IMG/VR virus record: IMGVR_UViG_3300006071_000014
Coordinates: 1-60,345 of that record
DNA: 60,345 nt
DNA from: a virus
Strand: one strand, 5' to 3'
The notes under the pieces are model-generated. The model searched no databases. It worked only from the letters and a program-made list of their open reading frames with translations, and was not told the DNA's origin. A program made the translations under genes and the position numbers. This document shows, in pieces, positions 15,743-25,238 of the stretch. Positions within the stretch are counted from its first letter, which is position 1. Every line of letters starts with the position of its first letter.

Positions 15743-16425
15743 CACATAATCCTTTATACGATTATAAAAAAATCACACGCAAAGAAACAGAAGCAGGTCG
15801 TAGATATCAAACGCCCGAAGGCGATATTGTAGCAAGTGTTACAACTATCCTTGATAAGACTAAAAGTGAAGAAAAGAAAAAATCACTTTATGAGTGGCGC
15901 AAACGTGTTGGTGTGGCAAAAGCGCAAGAAATTACCACAGAAGCTGCTGGTCGTGGAACCTCAATGCACAAGCAGTTAGAAAACTGGCTTGAGTTTGGTG
16001 ATCTTAAAACTGGTGGTAATATGGTTCATGGACAAGCCGCCAAGATGGCAACTGTTATCATTGAAGAATATATGAAAGGTCAGATGCAAGAGTATTGGGG
16101 CATGGAAACTGCACTATACTATCCTCAACTTTATGCTGGTACTACTGACCTTGTAGGTGTTTATAATGGCAAACCATCTATTGTAGATTATAAGCAAACT
16201 AATAAACCAAAGAAAACCGAATGGATTTCGGACTATTTCATTCAAGGTGCTGCCTATGCTGCCGCACATAATCAGTTGTTTGGTACCGATATTTCACAGA
16301 TTGTTATCTTAATGTGTTCCAAAGATTGTGAGCCACAGCGTTGGATTATTAAAGGTGAAGAGTTTGACCATTGGACAAGTGTATGGTGGGATAGAGTTTG
16401 GGAGTTCTATGCGGATAAACCATAA
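15724..16425 (+). CDS. PD-(D/E)XK exonuclease (RecB/Cas4-like)
   Basis: A 233-residue nuclease. The key block is YAGTTDLVGVYNGKPSIVDY followed by KQTNKPK. This gives the G-x-x-D metal-binding Asp and the D-Y-K catalytic pair of the PD-(D/E)XK fold. The N-terminal helix has RGTSMHKQLENWLEFG with the conserved His and Glu. A C-terminal YFIQGAAYAAAHNQ is the Q-x-x-x-Y block of RecB-type nucleases. The TTG start lies within the upstream gene. Similar genes in T4-like phages are annotated as exonucleases for recombination or DNA processing. Confidence 0.8.
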   Translation: MANILVTHNPLYDYKKITRKETEAGRRYQTPEGDIVASVTTILDKTKSEEKKKSLYEWRKRVGVAKAQEITTEAAGRGTSMHKQLENWLEFGDLKTGGNMVHGQAAKMATVIIEEYMKGQMQEYWGMETALYYPQLYAGTTDLVGVYNGKPSIVDYKQTNKPKKTEWISDYFIQGAAYAAAHNQLFGTDISQIVILMCSKDCEPQRWIIKGEEFDHWTSVWWDRVWEFYADKP

Positions 16426-16428
16426 ATA
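16421..16428 (+). promoter_or_regulatory. Late-promoter-like CATAAATA box
   Basis: CATAAATATCC over the exonuclease stop, upstream of the tail-spike gene. A GCGGATA/TATCCGC inverted repeat (16411-16417 and 16443-16449) flanks it and reaches the ATG, so it may cover the GCAGGA ribosome site. Confidence 0.5.
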
Positions 16429-16449
16429 TCCTTAAAGCAGGATATCCGC

Positions 16450-19400
16450 ATGGCAATCGTTCAAATTTCTCGTATTTCACACCGCAGTGGTTTATACGAA
16501 AATCTACCACAATTAAGCAAAGCAGAAATTGGTTATAGTATTGATACTCGCCAATTGTTTATTGGTAACGGATTAGTTACCGATGGAGCGCCAAGTGCTG
16601 GTAATACAGAAATTTTAACTCAATATAGCGATATTTTAAACTTAGCTAATACCTATAGTTTTAAAAATAGTGACGCAGGTTATAATCCACAAACTGGAAA
16701 TGCTCGTGCGCAGTATAATGCTATTGCATATAATGGTACCATTTATGTTGTAGTTGGTACTAGAGGAAACATTTTAACAAGTATTGATGGAAAAACATGG
16801 ACTAGTACAACAAGCGGTACAACTAGTGATTTGCTTGATGTAGTATATGGTAATGGTACGTTTGTTGCTGTTGGTGCAAATGGTGTTGTTATTTCTAGTA
16901 CAAACGGTACGGTTTGGTCATCTAGCGGCGCAGTTTCATACACCAATATTAATGCTATTGTTTATGGTAATAGTAAATTTGTTCTTGTTACTCTTCAAGG
17001 CAGTGTATATTGGAGTGCAAACGGTGTTAATTGGACAGGACCAGTTACTACTGGTGTAAGTGTTGCATTAAATGCAATCGCATATGGTAACGGTAAGTTT
17101 GTTGCAGGTGGTTCAACTGGAACTATAATTTATGCTACTGATCCAACTTCAAATAGTGGATGGACTACTGTAACCGCTGGTTTTGATGATATCGTTGGAT
17201 TACGATATATAACCGATACATCAACATCTACTAGTGCGTTCATTGCAACAAAAGCAAATAACAAAGCATTTTACAGTACAGATGGAATAACTTGGCGTCG
17301 TTCATTAATAGATACTTTTGTTTCAAGCACAACAAATGGTGCTAATACATATGCCATTACAAGTTGGGGTGATGTTTATAAGAATACAAATGGCACGTTA
17401 GTTTATTTGTCCTCTGTAGCAAGTGGTATTGAAAATTTTACCAAGATTTATTACAATGGTACTGGTACATTTCATGCTCTTACTGGAAGTGGTGGAATTT
17501 ATACTAGTAGTAATGCGTTAAATTCATCTTGGACTTTACGAACTAGTGGTGTTACAACGAGCCTCAATGATGTTTATTATGATGGCAGCTATTGGATAGT
17601 TGTTGGTGACGGTGGTGTAATTTTAAGCAGCACTGATGGCACAACTTATACATCACGCACAAGTAATACAACAAATAACTTGTATTCTATTACAAAAGGT
17701 TCAAATCCTGCAACATATATTACAGTGGGAGCAGCAGGAACAGTAGTTACTGCGCCTAATATAACTACTTGGACAGTTGCAAGCAGCGGAACATCTGCTG
17801 ATTTACGTAGTGTAACAGTAGCAAACTTAGGTGGTAGTTCATATTTGGCACTTGCAGTTGGAACAAGTGGTATTGGTATAAGCAGTCCAAACAGTTCAAA
17901 CTATGTTACTTGGGCAACTGCGATTAATAATAGCGCAGTAAATCCAAGCGGCTCACCTGTGTCATTGGCTGATCTGAATAGTGTATCCTATGTAACATTC
18001 ACACCACCTGGCGGTGCGCAAACAAGTTATTTTGTTGTTGGCGGTGATCACGGCGTATTTGCGGTTAGTTCTACTGGTACTACTAGTAGTTGGCTAACAC
18101 GAAATCTAGGCACACTTGCAGATATACAAAGCATAGATTATGATGGAACATATTTCTTTGCTGTTGGTGATGTTGGTTTAACTTATAGTAGTAGTTTAGA
18201 TTCAAGCACATTTGTTCCATTAAGTGGTTATTATGGAGCAAATTTATTAGCGCCCGCAATTTATGATATTACTACAAACGGCACAATAAACATTATGGCT
18301 GGTCAATATGGCTATTTGTACAAAAGCACAGGTCAATTTAAATATTGGAAACGAACATCTGTAAGTTTAAATTATACTATAACATCCATTGCTTATCTAA
18401 ATGCACAATATACTGCCATTGGTACTAATGGGCAAGTATCTTATAGCAACGATGCAACTACATGGACTGGACAAAGTTACACCTATGGTAATAGTATCAC
18501 TGTTCGCAGCATACAAAAGAAATTAGATGATTTTGTAAGTGTAAAAGATTTTGGTGCTATGGGAGATGGCGTTACTGATGACACTGAGGCAATTAATCGT
18601 GCATTATATGAATTGTATTGCCGCAGTGGTAGTTTAAATGCAAGAAAAATTCTTTATTTTCCTGCTGGTAATTATATTGTTAGTGGCAGCATAAACGTTC
18701 CAAGTTTTGCAAGAATTATGGGTGAAGGTAGTTATAATACACAAATAACGCAAACAGTAAGTCCATACATTTATCCTTATGTTACGTGGGTAATGTATAC
18801 TGCTGATAACTTGCAACAAATTCAAAACTTAATTGGATTAAACGGTGCCAATTTGCCAACTGATATTACTATTAGCAATTTAACACTAAAGAGTTTAAAT
18901 GATGGTATTATTATTGATACTGCAAGTCGTGTAACACTGGACAATGTTCGTATTCAAGGACAAAGTGCAGCAGTAACTTCTTCAACTGATTCTATTAGCG
19001 GAAATACAACGGCTGCGGTAAAACTTTTAGGTCGCAGTTTAATATACAATACTGATGTTAATTTAGTAGATTGCTTGTTTAGTGGATTTAATACTGGTGT
19101 ATATTTGCCAGCATCACAAAATACAAGTAATTCATTAATCGACAGTTGTACATTTTATAATTTATATTATGGAATTTATTTTGTTGGTAATTCTTCAAAA
19201 GGCGTTACACTAAGCAATAGTGTAATGGATCAAATTTATTCTAATGGTGTATATGTTGTAAATTCTTCAAATTTCTTAAGTTTAGCCAATTATTATAGAG
19301 ACGTAGGAGATCATTTAACTGGTCCAACAAACCCATCAACTTATGTAATTAATTGGGATAGTACAGCAATTGGTTGTGCTAGCGTCGGTGATACTTTTGA

Positions 19401-19800
19401 TAGAACTGATATGAATATTGTCATTGAAACAGTTAATACAGTTGAATGGAATTATAATGTTGGTCTGCGTTTAGGAAGCATACAGCATAATAATGGTAAA
19501 TCTCTAACACTTGCAGCAAGACAAACTGGTGTTGCACTTGGAACAGGTTATGATAGTTTTGCAAGTCAAGTTGCTGGTCTGCTTGTAGATTATACTATTA
19601 GTCGAAATGGTGGTGTTCGCAGTGGAACATTTAAGTTTAGCTTGACAAGTGGTGGCGTATATAGTATAGATGATGATAGCACTCAAAATTCGGATGTTGG
19701 AGTAACATTTGGTTTCAATGGAACCGATTTAACTTATACATCAGATGGAAATGGAACAGGTCTCCTCAATTATGCTATCAGATACCTTGAAATGCTATAA
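16450..19800 (+). CDS. Tail spike or fibre with beta-propeller repeats and pectate-lyase domain
   Basis: A 1116-residue receptor-binding type protein. The first 45 residues (RISHRSGLYENLPQLSKAEI then DTRQLFIGNG) form an attachment module common at the N-terminus of phage fibre proteins. Residues 75-670 hold many repeats of the form YGNGTFVAVGANGVV...SSTNGTVWSS, a BNR/Ycf48-like propeller. Residue 698 starts VKDFGAMGDGVTDDTEAINR, the opening of a pectate-lyase-type right-handed beta-helix. This fold is used by spikes to bind or cut polysaccharide. The sequence after about residue 1000 is a fibre tip. The glycan target is unknown. Confidence 0.8.
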   Translation: MAIVQISRISHRSGLYENLPQLSKAEIGYSIDTRQLFIGNGLVTDGAPSAGNTEILTQYSDILNLANTYSFKNSDAGYNPQTGNARAQYNAIAYNGTIYVVVGTRGNILTSIDGKTWTSTTSGTTSDLLDVVYGNGTFVAVGANGVVISSTNGTVWSSSGAVSYTNINAIVYGNSKFVLVTLQGSVYWSANGVNWTGPVTTGVSVALNAIAYGNGKFVAGGSTGTIIYATDPTSNSGWTTVTAGFDDIVGLRYITDTSTSTSAFIATKANNKAFYSTDGITWRRSLIDTFVSSTTNGANTYAITSWGDVYKNTNGTLVYLSSVASGIENFTKIYYNGTGTFHALTGSGGIYTSSNALNSSWTLRTSGVTTSLNDVYYDGSYWIVVGDGGVILSSTDGTTYTSRTSNTTNNLYSITKGSNPATYITVGAAGTVVTAPNITTWTVASSGTSADLRSVTVANLGGSSYLALAVGTSGIGISSPNSSNYVTWATAINNSAVNPSGSPVSLADLNSVSYVTFTPPGGAQTSYFVVGGDHGVFAVSSTGTTSSWLTRNLGTLADIQSIDYDGTYFFAVGDVGLTYSSSLDSSTFVPLSGYYGANLLAPAIYDITTNGTINIMAGQYGYLYKSTGQFKYWKRTSVSLNYTITSIAYLNAQYTAIGTNGQVSYSNDATTWTGQSYTYGNSITVRSIQKKLDDFVSVKDFGAMGDGVTDDTEAINRALYELYCRSGSLNARKILYFPAGNYIVSGSINVPSFARIMGEGSYNTQITQTVSPYIYPYVTWVMYTADNLQQIQNLIGLNGANLPTDITISNLTLKSLNDGIIIDTASRVTLDNVRIQGQSAAVTSSTDSISGNTTAAVKLLGRSLIYNTDVNLVDCLFSGFNTGVYLPASQNTSNSLIDSCTFYNLYYGIYFVGNSSKGVTLSNSVMDQIYSNGVYVVNSSNFLSLANYYRDVGDHLTGPTNPSTYVINWDSTAIGCASVGDTFDRTDMNIVIETVNTVEWNYNVGLRLGSIQHNNGKSLTLAARQTGVALGTGYDSFASQVAGLLVDYTISRNGGVRSGTFKFSLTSGGVYSIDDDSTQNSDVGVTFGFNGTDLTYTSDGNGTGLLNYAIRYLEML

Positions 19801-20230
19801 CTGGTTCAGTGGCAATTCTGCATATAGAATATTACAATGGCGAGAATATCGTCGCAATATTGCAAGCAACCATTTGCAAATTATAGCAAAAGATTGGGCT
19901 AAATGCCCAATCATTCCAAATTATCTTGAATACGATGATTGCAGAGACTGGCCTGATCCTTGGACCTTGGTCAGTGAAGGTAATTATTGCGATATAGCAC
20001 GTGCGTTAGGCATGTTTTACACTTTATACTATACTTCTTATCCATTTCGTGATACTATGAAAATAGAGATTTACAAGGATAGAAAAAATCATGAATACCT
20101 TAATTTATTGCGATGTGAAGACGGATTATATACGCTTAATTACAATATAGGCGAGGTTGTAAATAGTCTCTCTGTCCCCGAATCGGCAGAACTCATAAAC
20201 ATCGTAACACATAAAAATTTAAAAATTTGA
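19772..20230 (+). CDS. Conserved T4-type phage protein, unknown function
   Basis: A 152-residue protein. I place the start at the ATG at 19772 because the sequence after it (LSDTLKCYNWFSGNSAYRIL) is the part that looks conserved. An earlier in-frame ATG at 19745 would only lengthen the overlap with the spike gene. Features are many aromatic residues (LQWREYRRNI, DCRDWPDPWTLV) and ARALGMFYTLYYTSY. The protein resembles a marine T4-like phage family with the WPxPW motif. The 29-base overlap suggests a tail-related role. Confidence 0.6.
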   Translation: MLSDTLKCYNWFSGNSAYRILQWREYRRNIASNHLQIIAKDWAKCPIIPNYLEYDDCRDWPDPWTLVSEGNYCDIARALGMFYTLYYTSYPFRDTMKIEIYKDRKNHEYLNLLRCEDGLYTLNYNIGEVVNSLSVPESAELINIVTHKNLKI

Positions 20231-20243
20231 AAGAGAGAATAAA

Positions 20244-22550
20244 ATGCCAATCAATGTTATTAAGCGTGATGGTCGCAAGGAACCATTGGATATTGAAAAA
20301 CTTCACAAGGTAGTATTTTGGGCAACTGAAAATCTAAGCGGCGTAAGTGCAAGTGAATTAGAATTGCGTAGTCAAATCCAATTTTATAATAACATTAAAA
20401 CCAGCGAACTACAAGAAACCCTAATCAAGGCTGCTGCTGATCTTATTAGCGAAGAAGCGCCTAACTACCAATATGTCGCAGGTCGTCTTGTAAATTATCA
20501 TCTTCGCAAGCAAGTATATAATGACTATCATCCACTTCCGCTAATTGATATTATCAAGAAGAATGTAGAAAGTGGATTCTATGATTCTAATCTATTAAGC
20601 GATTATACCGAAGAAGAATGGGCAAGCATTAATAAGTTCGTTGAACACGAGCGTGATATGACGCTTACCTATGTTGCTATGGAACAACTTCGTGGCAAGT
20701 ATTTGGTACAGAATCGTGTTACTGGTGAAATTATGGAAACGCCACAGGTTGCTTATGCTCTTATTGCCGCAACCCTATTTGCCAAGTATCCACAAGAAAC
20801 TCGCCTAAAGTATGTTCGTGATTATTATGATGCTATTTCAAAGCATGATATTTCTCTTCCAACTCCGATCATGGCAGGTCTTCGCACACCACAGCGTCAG
20901 TTCTCTTCATGCGTGTTAATTGAAACTGGCGACAGTTTAGACAGCATTAATGCCACATCCAGTGCTATTGTTAAGTATGTCTCACAAAAGGCTGGCATCG
21001 GTATTGGAGCGGGTTCTATTCGTGCTATTGGTAGTGCCATTCGCAAGGGCGATGCCTCTCACACAGGCTTAATTCCATTCTATAAGATGTTCCAAGCAGC
21101 AGTTAGATCATGCTCACAGGGCGGCGTTCGCAACGGTGCTGCTACTCTTTATTATCCGCTATGGCATTATGAAGTAGAAGACTTATTGGTTCTCAAGAAC
21201 AATAAGGGAACCGAAGATAATCGTATTCGCCAGATGGATTATGGTGTGCAGTTTAACAAACTTATGTATGAGCGTCTGCTAAGCGGCGGAGATATTACTT
21301 GCTTCTCGCCAAGTGATGTACCAGGTTTGTATGATGCGTTCTTTGCTGATCAAGATAAGTTCAAGGAACTGTATGAGAAGGCAGAGAAGAATCCAAAGAT
21401 TCGCAAGAAAACCTACAAAGCAATTGATTTGTTCTCGCAATTCATGGAAGAGCGCAAGAATACAGGTCGCATCTATCTTATGAATGTCGATCATGCCAAC
21501 ACGCACGGTGCATTTATTGAAAGCAAGGCTGTAATCAAGCAAAGCAATCTGTGTGCCGAGATTGCACTACCAACAAAGCCACTAAATCATATCTTTGATG
21601 AAGAAGGTGAAATCTCACTTTGCACTCTAAGCGCAATCAATTGGGGCAATGTTAAAGAACCAAAAGATTTTGAAAAGATGTGCGATTTGGCTGTTCGTGG
21701 GCTTGATGCGCTACTTGACTACCAGAACTATCCAGTCATTGCAGCACAGTTAAGTACAATGAATCGTCGTCCATTGGGTGTTGGTATCATTAACTTTGCT
21801 TACTTCCTTGCAAAGAATGACATGAGTTATAGTGACCCACGTGCGCTTGCATTAGTTGATGAGTATGCAGAAGCATGGTCTTATTATCTTATCAAGGCAA
21901 GTAACCAACTTGCTATTGAACGTGGCGCTGCGCCAAAGAGCGATGAAACAAAGTATGGTTCGGGCATTCTGCCTATTGACACATATAAGCGTGAAGTTGA
22001 TGAACTTGTGCCACATGTGGAGCGTATGGATTGGGCATCACTTCGTGCAAGTCTTCGTGAACATGGTATCCGCAATTCAACTCTTATGGCACTTATGCCA
22101 GCAGAAACATCTGCACAGGTTGCAAATGCTACAAATGGCATTGAGCCACCACGCAGCTTAATTTCTATCAAGCAAAGCAAGCATGGTGTGTTGAAGCAAG
22201 TTGTTCCAGAGTTCCGTAAGTTAAAGAACAAGTATGAACTTCTATGGGATCAAAAATCACCAGAAGGTTATTTGAAATTAGTTGCGGTTCTACAAAAGTA
22301 TATTGATCAGAGTATTTCAACTAATACTTCATATAATCCAACATTCTATGCGGATGAAAAGATTCCAATGAGTGTTATGATTGGTCATTTGTTGTTATGT
22401 TACAAATATGGTATCAAAACCTTGTATTATTTTAATAATTTTGATGGCCAAGGTGAAATTGATGTCAATAAGTTTGTTGAACAAAAACCATCGGAAGTGA
22501 TTTTTGCTACGCTTGAAGATCAAGACGCATGCGAGTCCTGCACAATATAA
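20244..22550 (+). CDS. nrdA: Ribonucleotide reductase class Ia, large subunit
   Basis: A 768-residue alpha subunit that reduces ribonucleoside diphosphates to deoxy forms. An N-terminal ATP cone is present (PINVIKRDGRKEPLDIEKLH). The core has FSSCVLIETGDSLDSI with a redox Cys, NLCAEIALPT with the active-site NxCxE, and PAETSAQVANATNGIEPP near the second loop. The C-terminus ends CESCTI, the shuttle Cys pair that takes electrons from glutaredoxin. Length is normal. A GAAAGAGAG ribosome site precedes the ATG. nrdB and glutaredoxin follow, interrupted by an HNH nuclease gene. Confidence 0.97.
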   Translation: MPINVIKRDGRKEPLDIEKLHKVVFWATENLSGVSASELELRSQIQFYNNIKTSELQETLIKAAADLISEEAPNYQYVAGRLVNYHLRKQVYNDYHPLPLIDIIKKNVESGFYDSNLLSDYTEEEWASINKFVEHERDMTLTYVAMEQLRGKYLVQNRVTGEIMETPQVAYALIAATLFAKYPQETRLKYVRDYYDAISKHDISLPTPIMAGLRTPQRQFSSCVLIETGDSLDSINATSSAIVKYVSQKAGIGIGAGSIRAIGSAIRKGDASHTGLIPFYKMFQAAVRSCSQGGVRNGAATLYYPLWHYEVEDLLVLKNNKGTEDNRIRQMDYGVQFNKLMYERLLSGGDITCFSPSDVPGLYDAFFADQDKFKELYEKAEKNPKIRKKTYKAIDLFSQFMEERKNTGRIYLMNVDHANTHGAFIESKAVIKQSNLCAEIALPTKPLNHIFDEEGEISLCTLSAINWGNVKEPKDFEKMCDLAVRGLDALLDYQNYPVIAAQLSTMNRRPLGVGIINFAYFLAKNDMSYSDPRALALVDEYAEAWSYYLIKASNQLAIERGAAPKSDETKYGSGILPIDTYKREVDELVPHVERMDWASLRASLREHGIRNSTLMALMPAETSAQVANATNGIEPPRSLISIKQSKHGVLKQVVPEFRKLKNKYELLWDQKSPEGYLKLVAVLQKYIDQSISTNTSYNPTFYADEKIPMSVMIGHLLLCYKYGIKTLYYFNNFDGQGEIDVNKFVEQKPSEVIFATLEDQDACESCTI

Positions 22551-22553
22551 ATA
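22546..22553 (+). promoter_or_regulatory. Late promoter TATAAATA, copy 1
   Basis: An exact TATAAATA box overlapping the nrdA stop codon, in the first copy of the 16-base repeat. Confidence 0.6.
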
Positions 22554-22568
22554 CGTATGATGGATAAA

Positions 22569-22576
22569 TATAAATA
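22569..22576 (+). promoter_or_regulatory. Late promoter TATAAATA, copy 2
   Basis: An exact TATAAATA box in the second repeat copy, 18 bases before the ATG of the HNH gene. An ACGGAG ribosome site follows. Confidence 0.6.
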
Positions 22577-22594
22577 CGTATGACGGAGATTCGT

Positions 22595-23290
22595 ATGAAC
22601 TATTATTCCATTTATAACAATTTGATAGAGAGAGCGAAAAATCGCTCTCTTACAACATACACTGAAAATCACCATATCATTCCTAGATGTATGGGCGGGA
22701 CTGATATAAAGGATAATCTTGTGGCGCTAACCGCAGAGGAACATTATATAGCACATTTATTGTTATTAAAAATGTATCCAGATAATATAAAATTACTATA
22801 TGCCGCAAATATGATGGCAAATAGGAATAATAAAAATTATGGATGGGTAAGACGCAAACACGCCGAAAGAGTCAAAATAGATAATCTTGGATACAAGCAT
22901 ACCGATGCTGCTAAACAAAAAATGAGTAAGGCACGTAAAGGTATAATAAAAAGCAAGGAATGGAAAAATAATTTAGGTTTTGCAAAAATGTTGGAAATAG
23001 AATATAATGGAAAAATGTATAAGGGATATAAAGAACTTAAAGAAGAAACTGGAATTACTAGACATCTTTACTTAAAATTTTATAAAAATGGCATTGACCC
23101 AATTCCATACATAGGCAACAACAGTTATGCAATGATTGAAAAAGTTAAAAACAATCATTCTAAACATTCTCTTGGTAAAAAATGGTATAATAATGGCACA
23201 GAAGAAAAATATATGGAAAGTCAACCAGAAGGATGGTATAAAGGTAGAATGAAACATAATAGAGATGAAAAAGGAAGATATGTAAAATGA
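22595..23290 (+). CDS. HNH homing endonuclease with NUMOD-type DNA-binding repeats
   Basis: A 231-residue free-standing homing nuclease between nrdA and nrdB. The catalytic part is TENHHIIPRCMGGTDIKDNL and then LTAEEHYIAHLLL, the HNH/HNN pattern with the central His pair. Then comes a NUMOD3-type AAKQKMSKARKGI segment. A NUMOD-like EYNGKMYKGYKELKEETGI follows, and the tail is GKKWYNNGTEEKYM...QPEGWYKGR. The ATG at 22595 is chosen because ACGGAG precedes it; an upstream ATG at 22580 overlaps that site. T4 also has a homing gene (mobE) between nrdA and nrdB. It overlaps nrdB by 4 bases. Confidence 0.88.
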   Translation: MNYYSIYNNLIERAKNRSLTTYTENHHIIPRCMGGTDIKDNLVALTAEEHYIAHLLLLKMYPDNIKLLYAANMMANRNNKNYGWVRRKHAERVKIDNLGYKHTDAAKQKMSKARKGIIKSKEWKNNLGFAKMLEIEYNGKMYKGYKELKEETGITRHLYLKFYKNGIDPIPYIGNNSYAMIEKVKNNHSKHSLGKKWYNNGTEEKYMESQPEGWYKGRMKHNRDEKGRYVK

Positions 23291-24399
23291 GTACAGTATT
23301 TGATGCCAACGATAAAACAGATCATACTAAATCACTTGCGTTCCTTGATCCACATGGTGGTGTCAGTATTCAGCGTTATGATACCTTAAAATATAAACAA
23401 TTTGATAAACTTACAGACCGCCAGTTAGGATTTTTTTGGAGACCCGAAGAAATTGATATTCTTCGTGATGCCAAGGACTTCAAAGACTTGACGGCGAATG
23501 AACAGCATATCTTTACAAGTAATTTAAAGCGCCAAATTCTGCTTGATAGTGTGCAAGGTCGTGCGCCAGCAGTAGCATTTGGTCCTATTTGTTCGCTGCC
23601 CGAATTGGAAACTTGGATTACTACTTGGACATTCAGTGAAACTATTCACTCTCGTTCGTATACACATATCATTCGCAATGTGTATGCCAATCCATCAAAG
23701 ATATTTGATGAGATGATGGATATTCAAGAAATTGTTGATTGTGCTGGTGATATTACTGCTCTATATGATAATCTAATTAACATGAACAATGATCTTGCCA
23801 TTAATGGTGTTGGTCCTAGACCAGGTTATGATTCATATGAGCACAAGAAAGCACTGTGGCTTGCACTTATGAGCGTTAATATTCTTGAAGGTGTTCGTTT
23901 TTATGTTTCATTTGCTTGTAGTTGGGCATTTGCTGAATTGAAAAAGATGGAAGGCAATGCAAAGATTATTAAGTTAATCGCTCGTGATGAAAATCTGCAT
24001 CTTGCTGGCACACAAACGCTCTTGAAGATTTTGCCAAAAGATGACCCTGATTATGCCAAGATTGAAGTAGAATGTCGTGAAGATGCTATCAAGTTGTTTG
24101 ATGATGCAGTCAAACAAGAAAAAGAATGGGCAAAATATTTGTTCAAGGATGGCTCCATGATTGGACTAAACTATCAACTACTTGCTGAATATGTTGAGTT
24201 TATTGCCAACAAGCGTATGCAAGCAGTTGGTCTTGGTCAGCCATATCCTACAAAGAATAATCCGTTACCTTGGACACAAAAGTGGATTGCTGGCGCAGAA
24301 GTTCAGGTTGCTCCACAGGAAACTGAAATCTCATCATATGTTATCGGCGGCACCAAACAAGATGTTGATAGTAATTCATTTAACGGATTTAGTTTATAA
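23287..24399 (+). CDS. nrdB: Ribonucleotide reductase class Ia, small subunit
   Basis: A 370-residue beta subunit holding the di-iron tyrosyl radical centre. Ligand-bearing segments are visible: FTSNLKRQILLDS, TWTFSETIHSRSYTHIIRN with Glu and His, NILEGVRFYVSFACSWAF, and IARDENLHLAGTQ with the ExxH. Length fits NrdB of T4-like phages. The start overlaps the HNH nuclease stop. The C-terminal SSYVIGGTKQDVDSNSFNGF includes the acidic aromatic tail used to dock on NrdA. Confidence 0.96.
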   Translation: MSTVFDANDKTDHTKSLAFLDPHGGVSIQRYDTLKYKQFDKLTDRQLGFFWRPEEIDILRDAKDFKDLTANEQHIFTSNLKRQILLDSVQGRAPAVAFGPICSLPELETWITTWTFSETIHSRSYTHIIRNVYANPSKIFDEMMDIQEIVDCAGDITALYDNLINMNNDLAINGVGPRPGYDSYEHKKALWLALMSVNILEGVRFYVSFACSWAFAELKKMEGNAKIIKLIARDENLHLAGTQTLLKILPKDDPDYAKIEVECREDAIKLFDDAVKQEKEWAKYLFKDGSMIGLNYQLLAEYVEFIANKRMQAVGLGQPYPTKNNPLPWTQKWIAGAEVQVAPQETEISSYVIGGTKQDVDSNSFNGFSL

Positions 24400-24411
24400 A
24401 AGAAATAATCA

Positions 24412-24663
24412 ATGATTACATTATATACAAAAGATAACTGCCCATATTGCGACGGAGCAAAGCACCTTCTAAACAGTTGGGGTGAAGAATATACCGAAGT
24501 TCATATCAATGACGAGGGTGTTCGTGATTGGTTAGTAGCCGAAGGTCACAAGACTGTGCCGCAGATTTATTACAATAAAAAACTTTTAGTAGAGGGCGGT
24601 TATAGCGGACTAAGTAAATTGTCTATCAACGAATTACAGGAAAGAAAGAATGCTAATCAATAA
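24412..24663 (+). CDS. Glutaredoxin (NrdC-like)
   Basis: An 83-residue glutaredoxin. It starts ITLYTKDNCPYCDGAKHLL with the CPYC dithiol pair, has KTVPQIYYNKK with the cis-Pro, and ends GGYSGLSKLSINEL with the conserved GG. It supplies electrons to the NrdA Cys pair. It follows nrdB by 12 bases and overlaps the next gene by 14 bases, in the same operon. Confidence 0.95.
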   Translation: MITLYTKDNCPYCDGAKHLLNSWGEEYTEVHINDEGVRDWLVAEGHKTVPQIYYNKKLLVEGGYSGLSKLSINELQERKNANQ

Positions 24664-24946
24664 GACCGACAAGAATACTGTCTATACATTTAAGACTGTC
24701 ACTGGTGAAGAAATTATTAGCCGTGTTAGTGAAAGTGATGCTACTACCTACACACTGTTAAAGCCGCTAGTTATGATTGTCACTCCGCAAGGTGGATTTG
24801 GATTAGCACCAGCAATCTATAGCGTTGGACCTACGGATACGATTGTGTTAAATAAAAGAGCAGTTGTTCTTTCTGGTAGAACCGAAAGTGATATTGCCAC
24901 TCAGTATCTTGCTAAAACAACAGGACTGACACTGGCTACTGCCTAA
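24650..24946 (+). CDS. Sm-like conserved phage protein
   Basis: A 98-residue protein. The first half (NTVYTFKTVTGEEIISRVSE) and LNKRAVVLSGRTESDIATQY resemble the small beta-barrel Lsm-like proteins of T4-like marine phages. The stretch PQGGFGLAPAIYSVGP is between them. An RNA- or protein-binding role is possible. It starts within the glutaredoxin gene, so it is translationally linked, and precedes the PAAR gene. The Sm-like assignment is by pattern memory only. Confidence 0.55.
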   Translation: MLINKTDKNTVYTFKTVTGEEIISRVSESDATTYTLLKPLVMIVTPQGGFGLAPAIYSVGPTDTIVLNKRAVVLSGRTESDIATQYLAKTTGLTLATA

Positions 24947-24956
24947 AGGAGAGTCA

Positions 24957-25238
24957 ATGCCTATTCCAACAAAGATAGGAAGTCCAAATACTGTAGGTGG
25001 TGTTGCTTTTATGGGCGACTATAGTGTATTAATCAATGGCAGACCTGCTAGTCGAATTGGTGATTACGTAACAAGCCATCCTGGTTTTGGTCCGCATCCT
25101 CACCCACCTAATCCAATTATAATGGGAACTCCAAGCATAATTGTAGGTGGTCGGCCATTAGGTTACTTAAGTGTGCTTGATAGTTGTGGTCACACAATGA
25201 TACCATTTGAATCTGATGTTTTAATAGGTCCATTGTAA
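24957..25238 (+). CDS. PAAR spike-tip protein
   Basis: A 93-residue PAAR-family protein that forms the sharp tip of the tail central spike. It opens PTKIGSPNTVGGVAFMGDYS and has VLINGRPASRIGDYVTSH, then GPHPHPPNPIIMGTPSIIVG, with several His that can hold the metal of the tip. The typical Gly/Pro turn pattern runs to the end. It is preceded by AAGGAG and followed by baseplate and hub genes, which fits its role. Confidence 0.9.
   Translation: MPIPTKIGSPNTVGGVAFMGDYSVLINGRPASRIGDYVTSHPGFGPHPHPPNPIIMGTPSIIVGGRPLGYLSVLDSCGHTMIPFESDVLIGPL

Larger units (their letters stand above)
22545..22583 (+). repeat. 16-base direct repeat containing two late boxes
   Basis: The 16-base unit ATATAAATACGTATGA occurs at 22545-22560 and again at 22568-22583, 23 bases apart. 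It lies between the nrdA stop and the HNH nuclease start. Each copy carries a TATAAATA late box. Confidence 0.95.

Noticed and set aside
16847-17059. Alternative frames over the spike and over other repeat genes
   Set aside because: They are low-complexity shadows with Leu/Val-rich products and no start signals.
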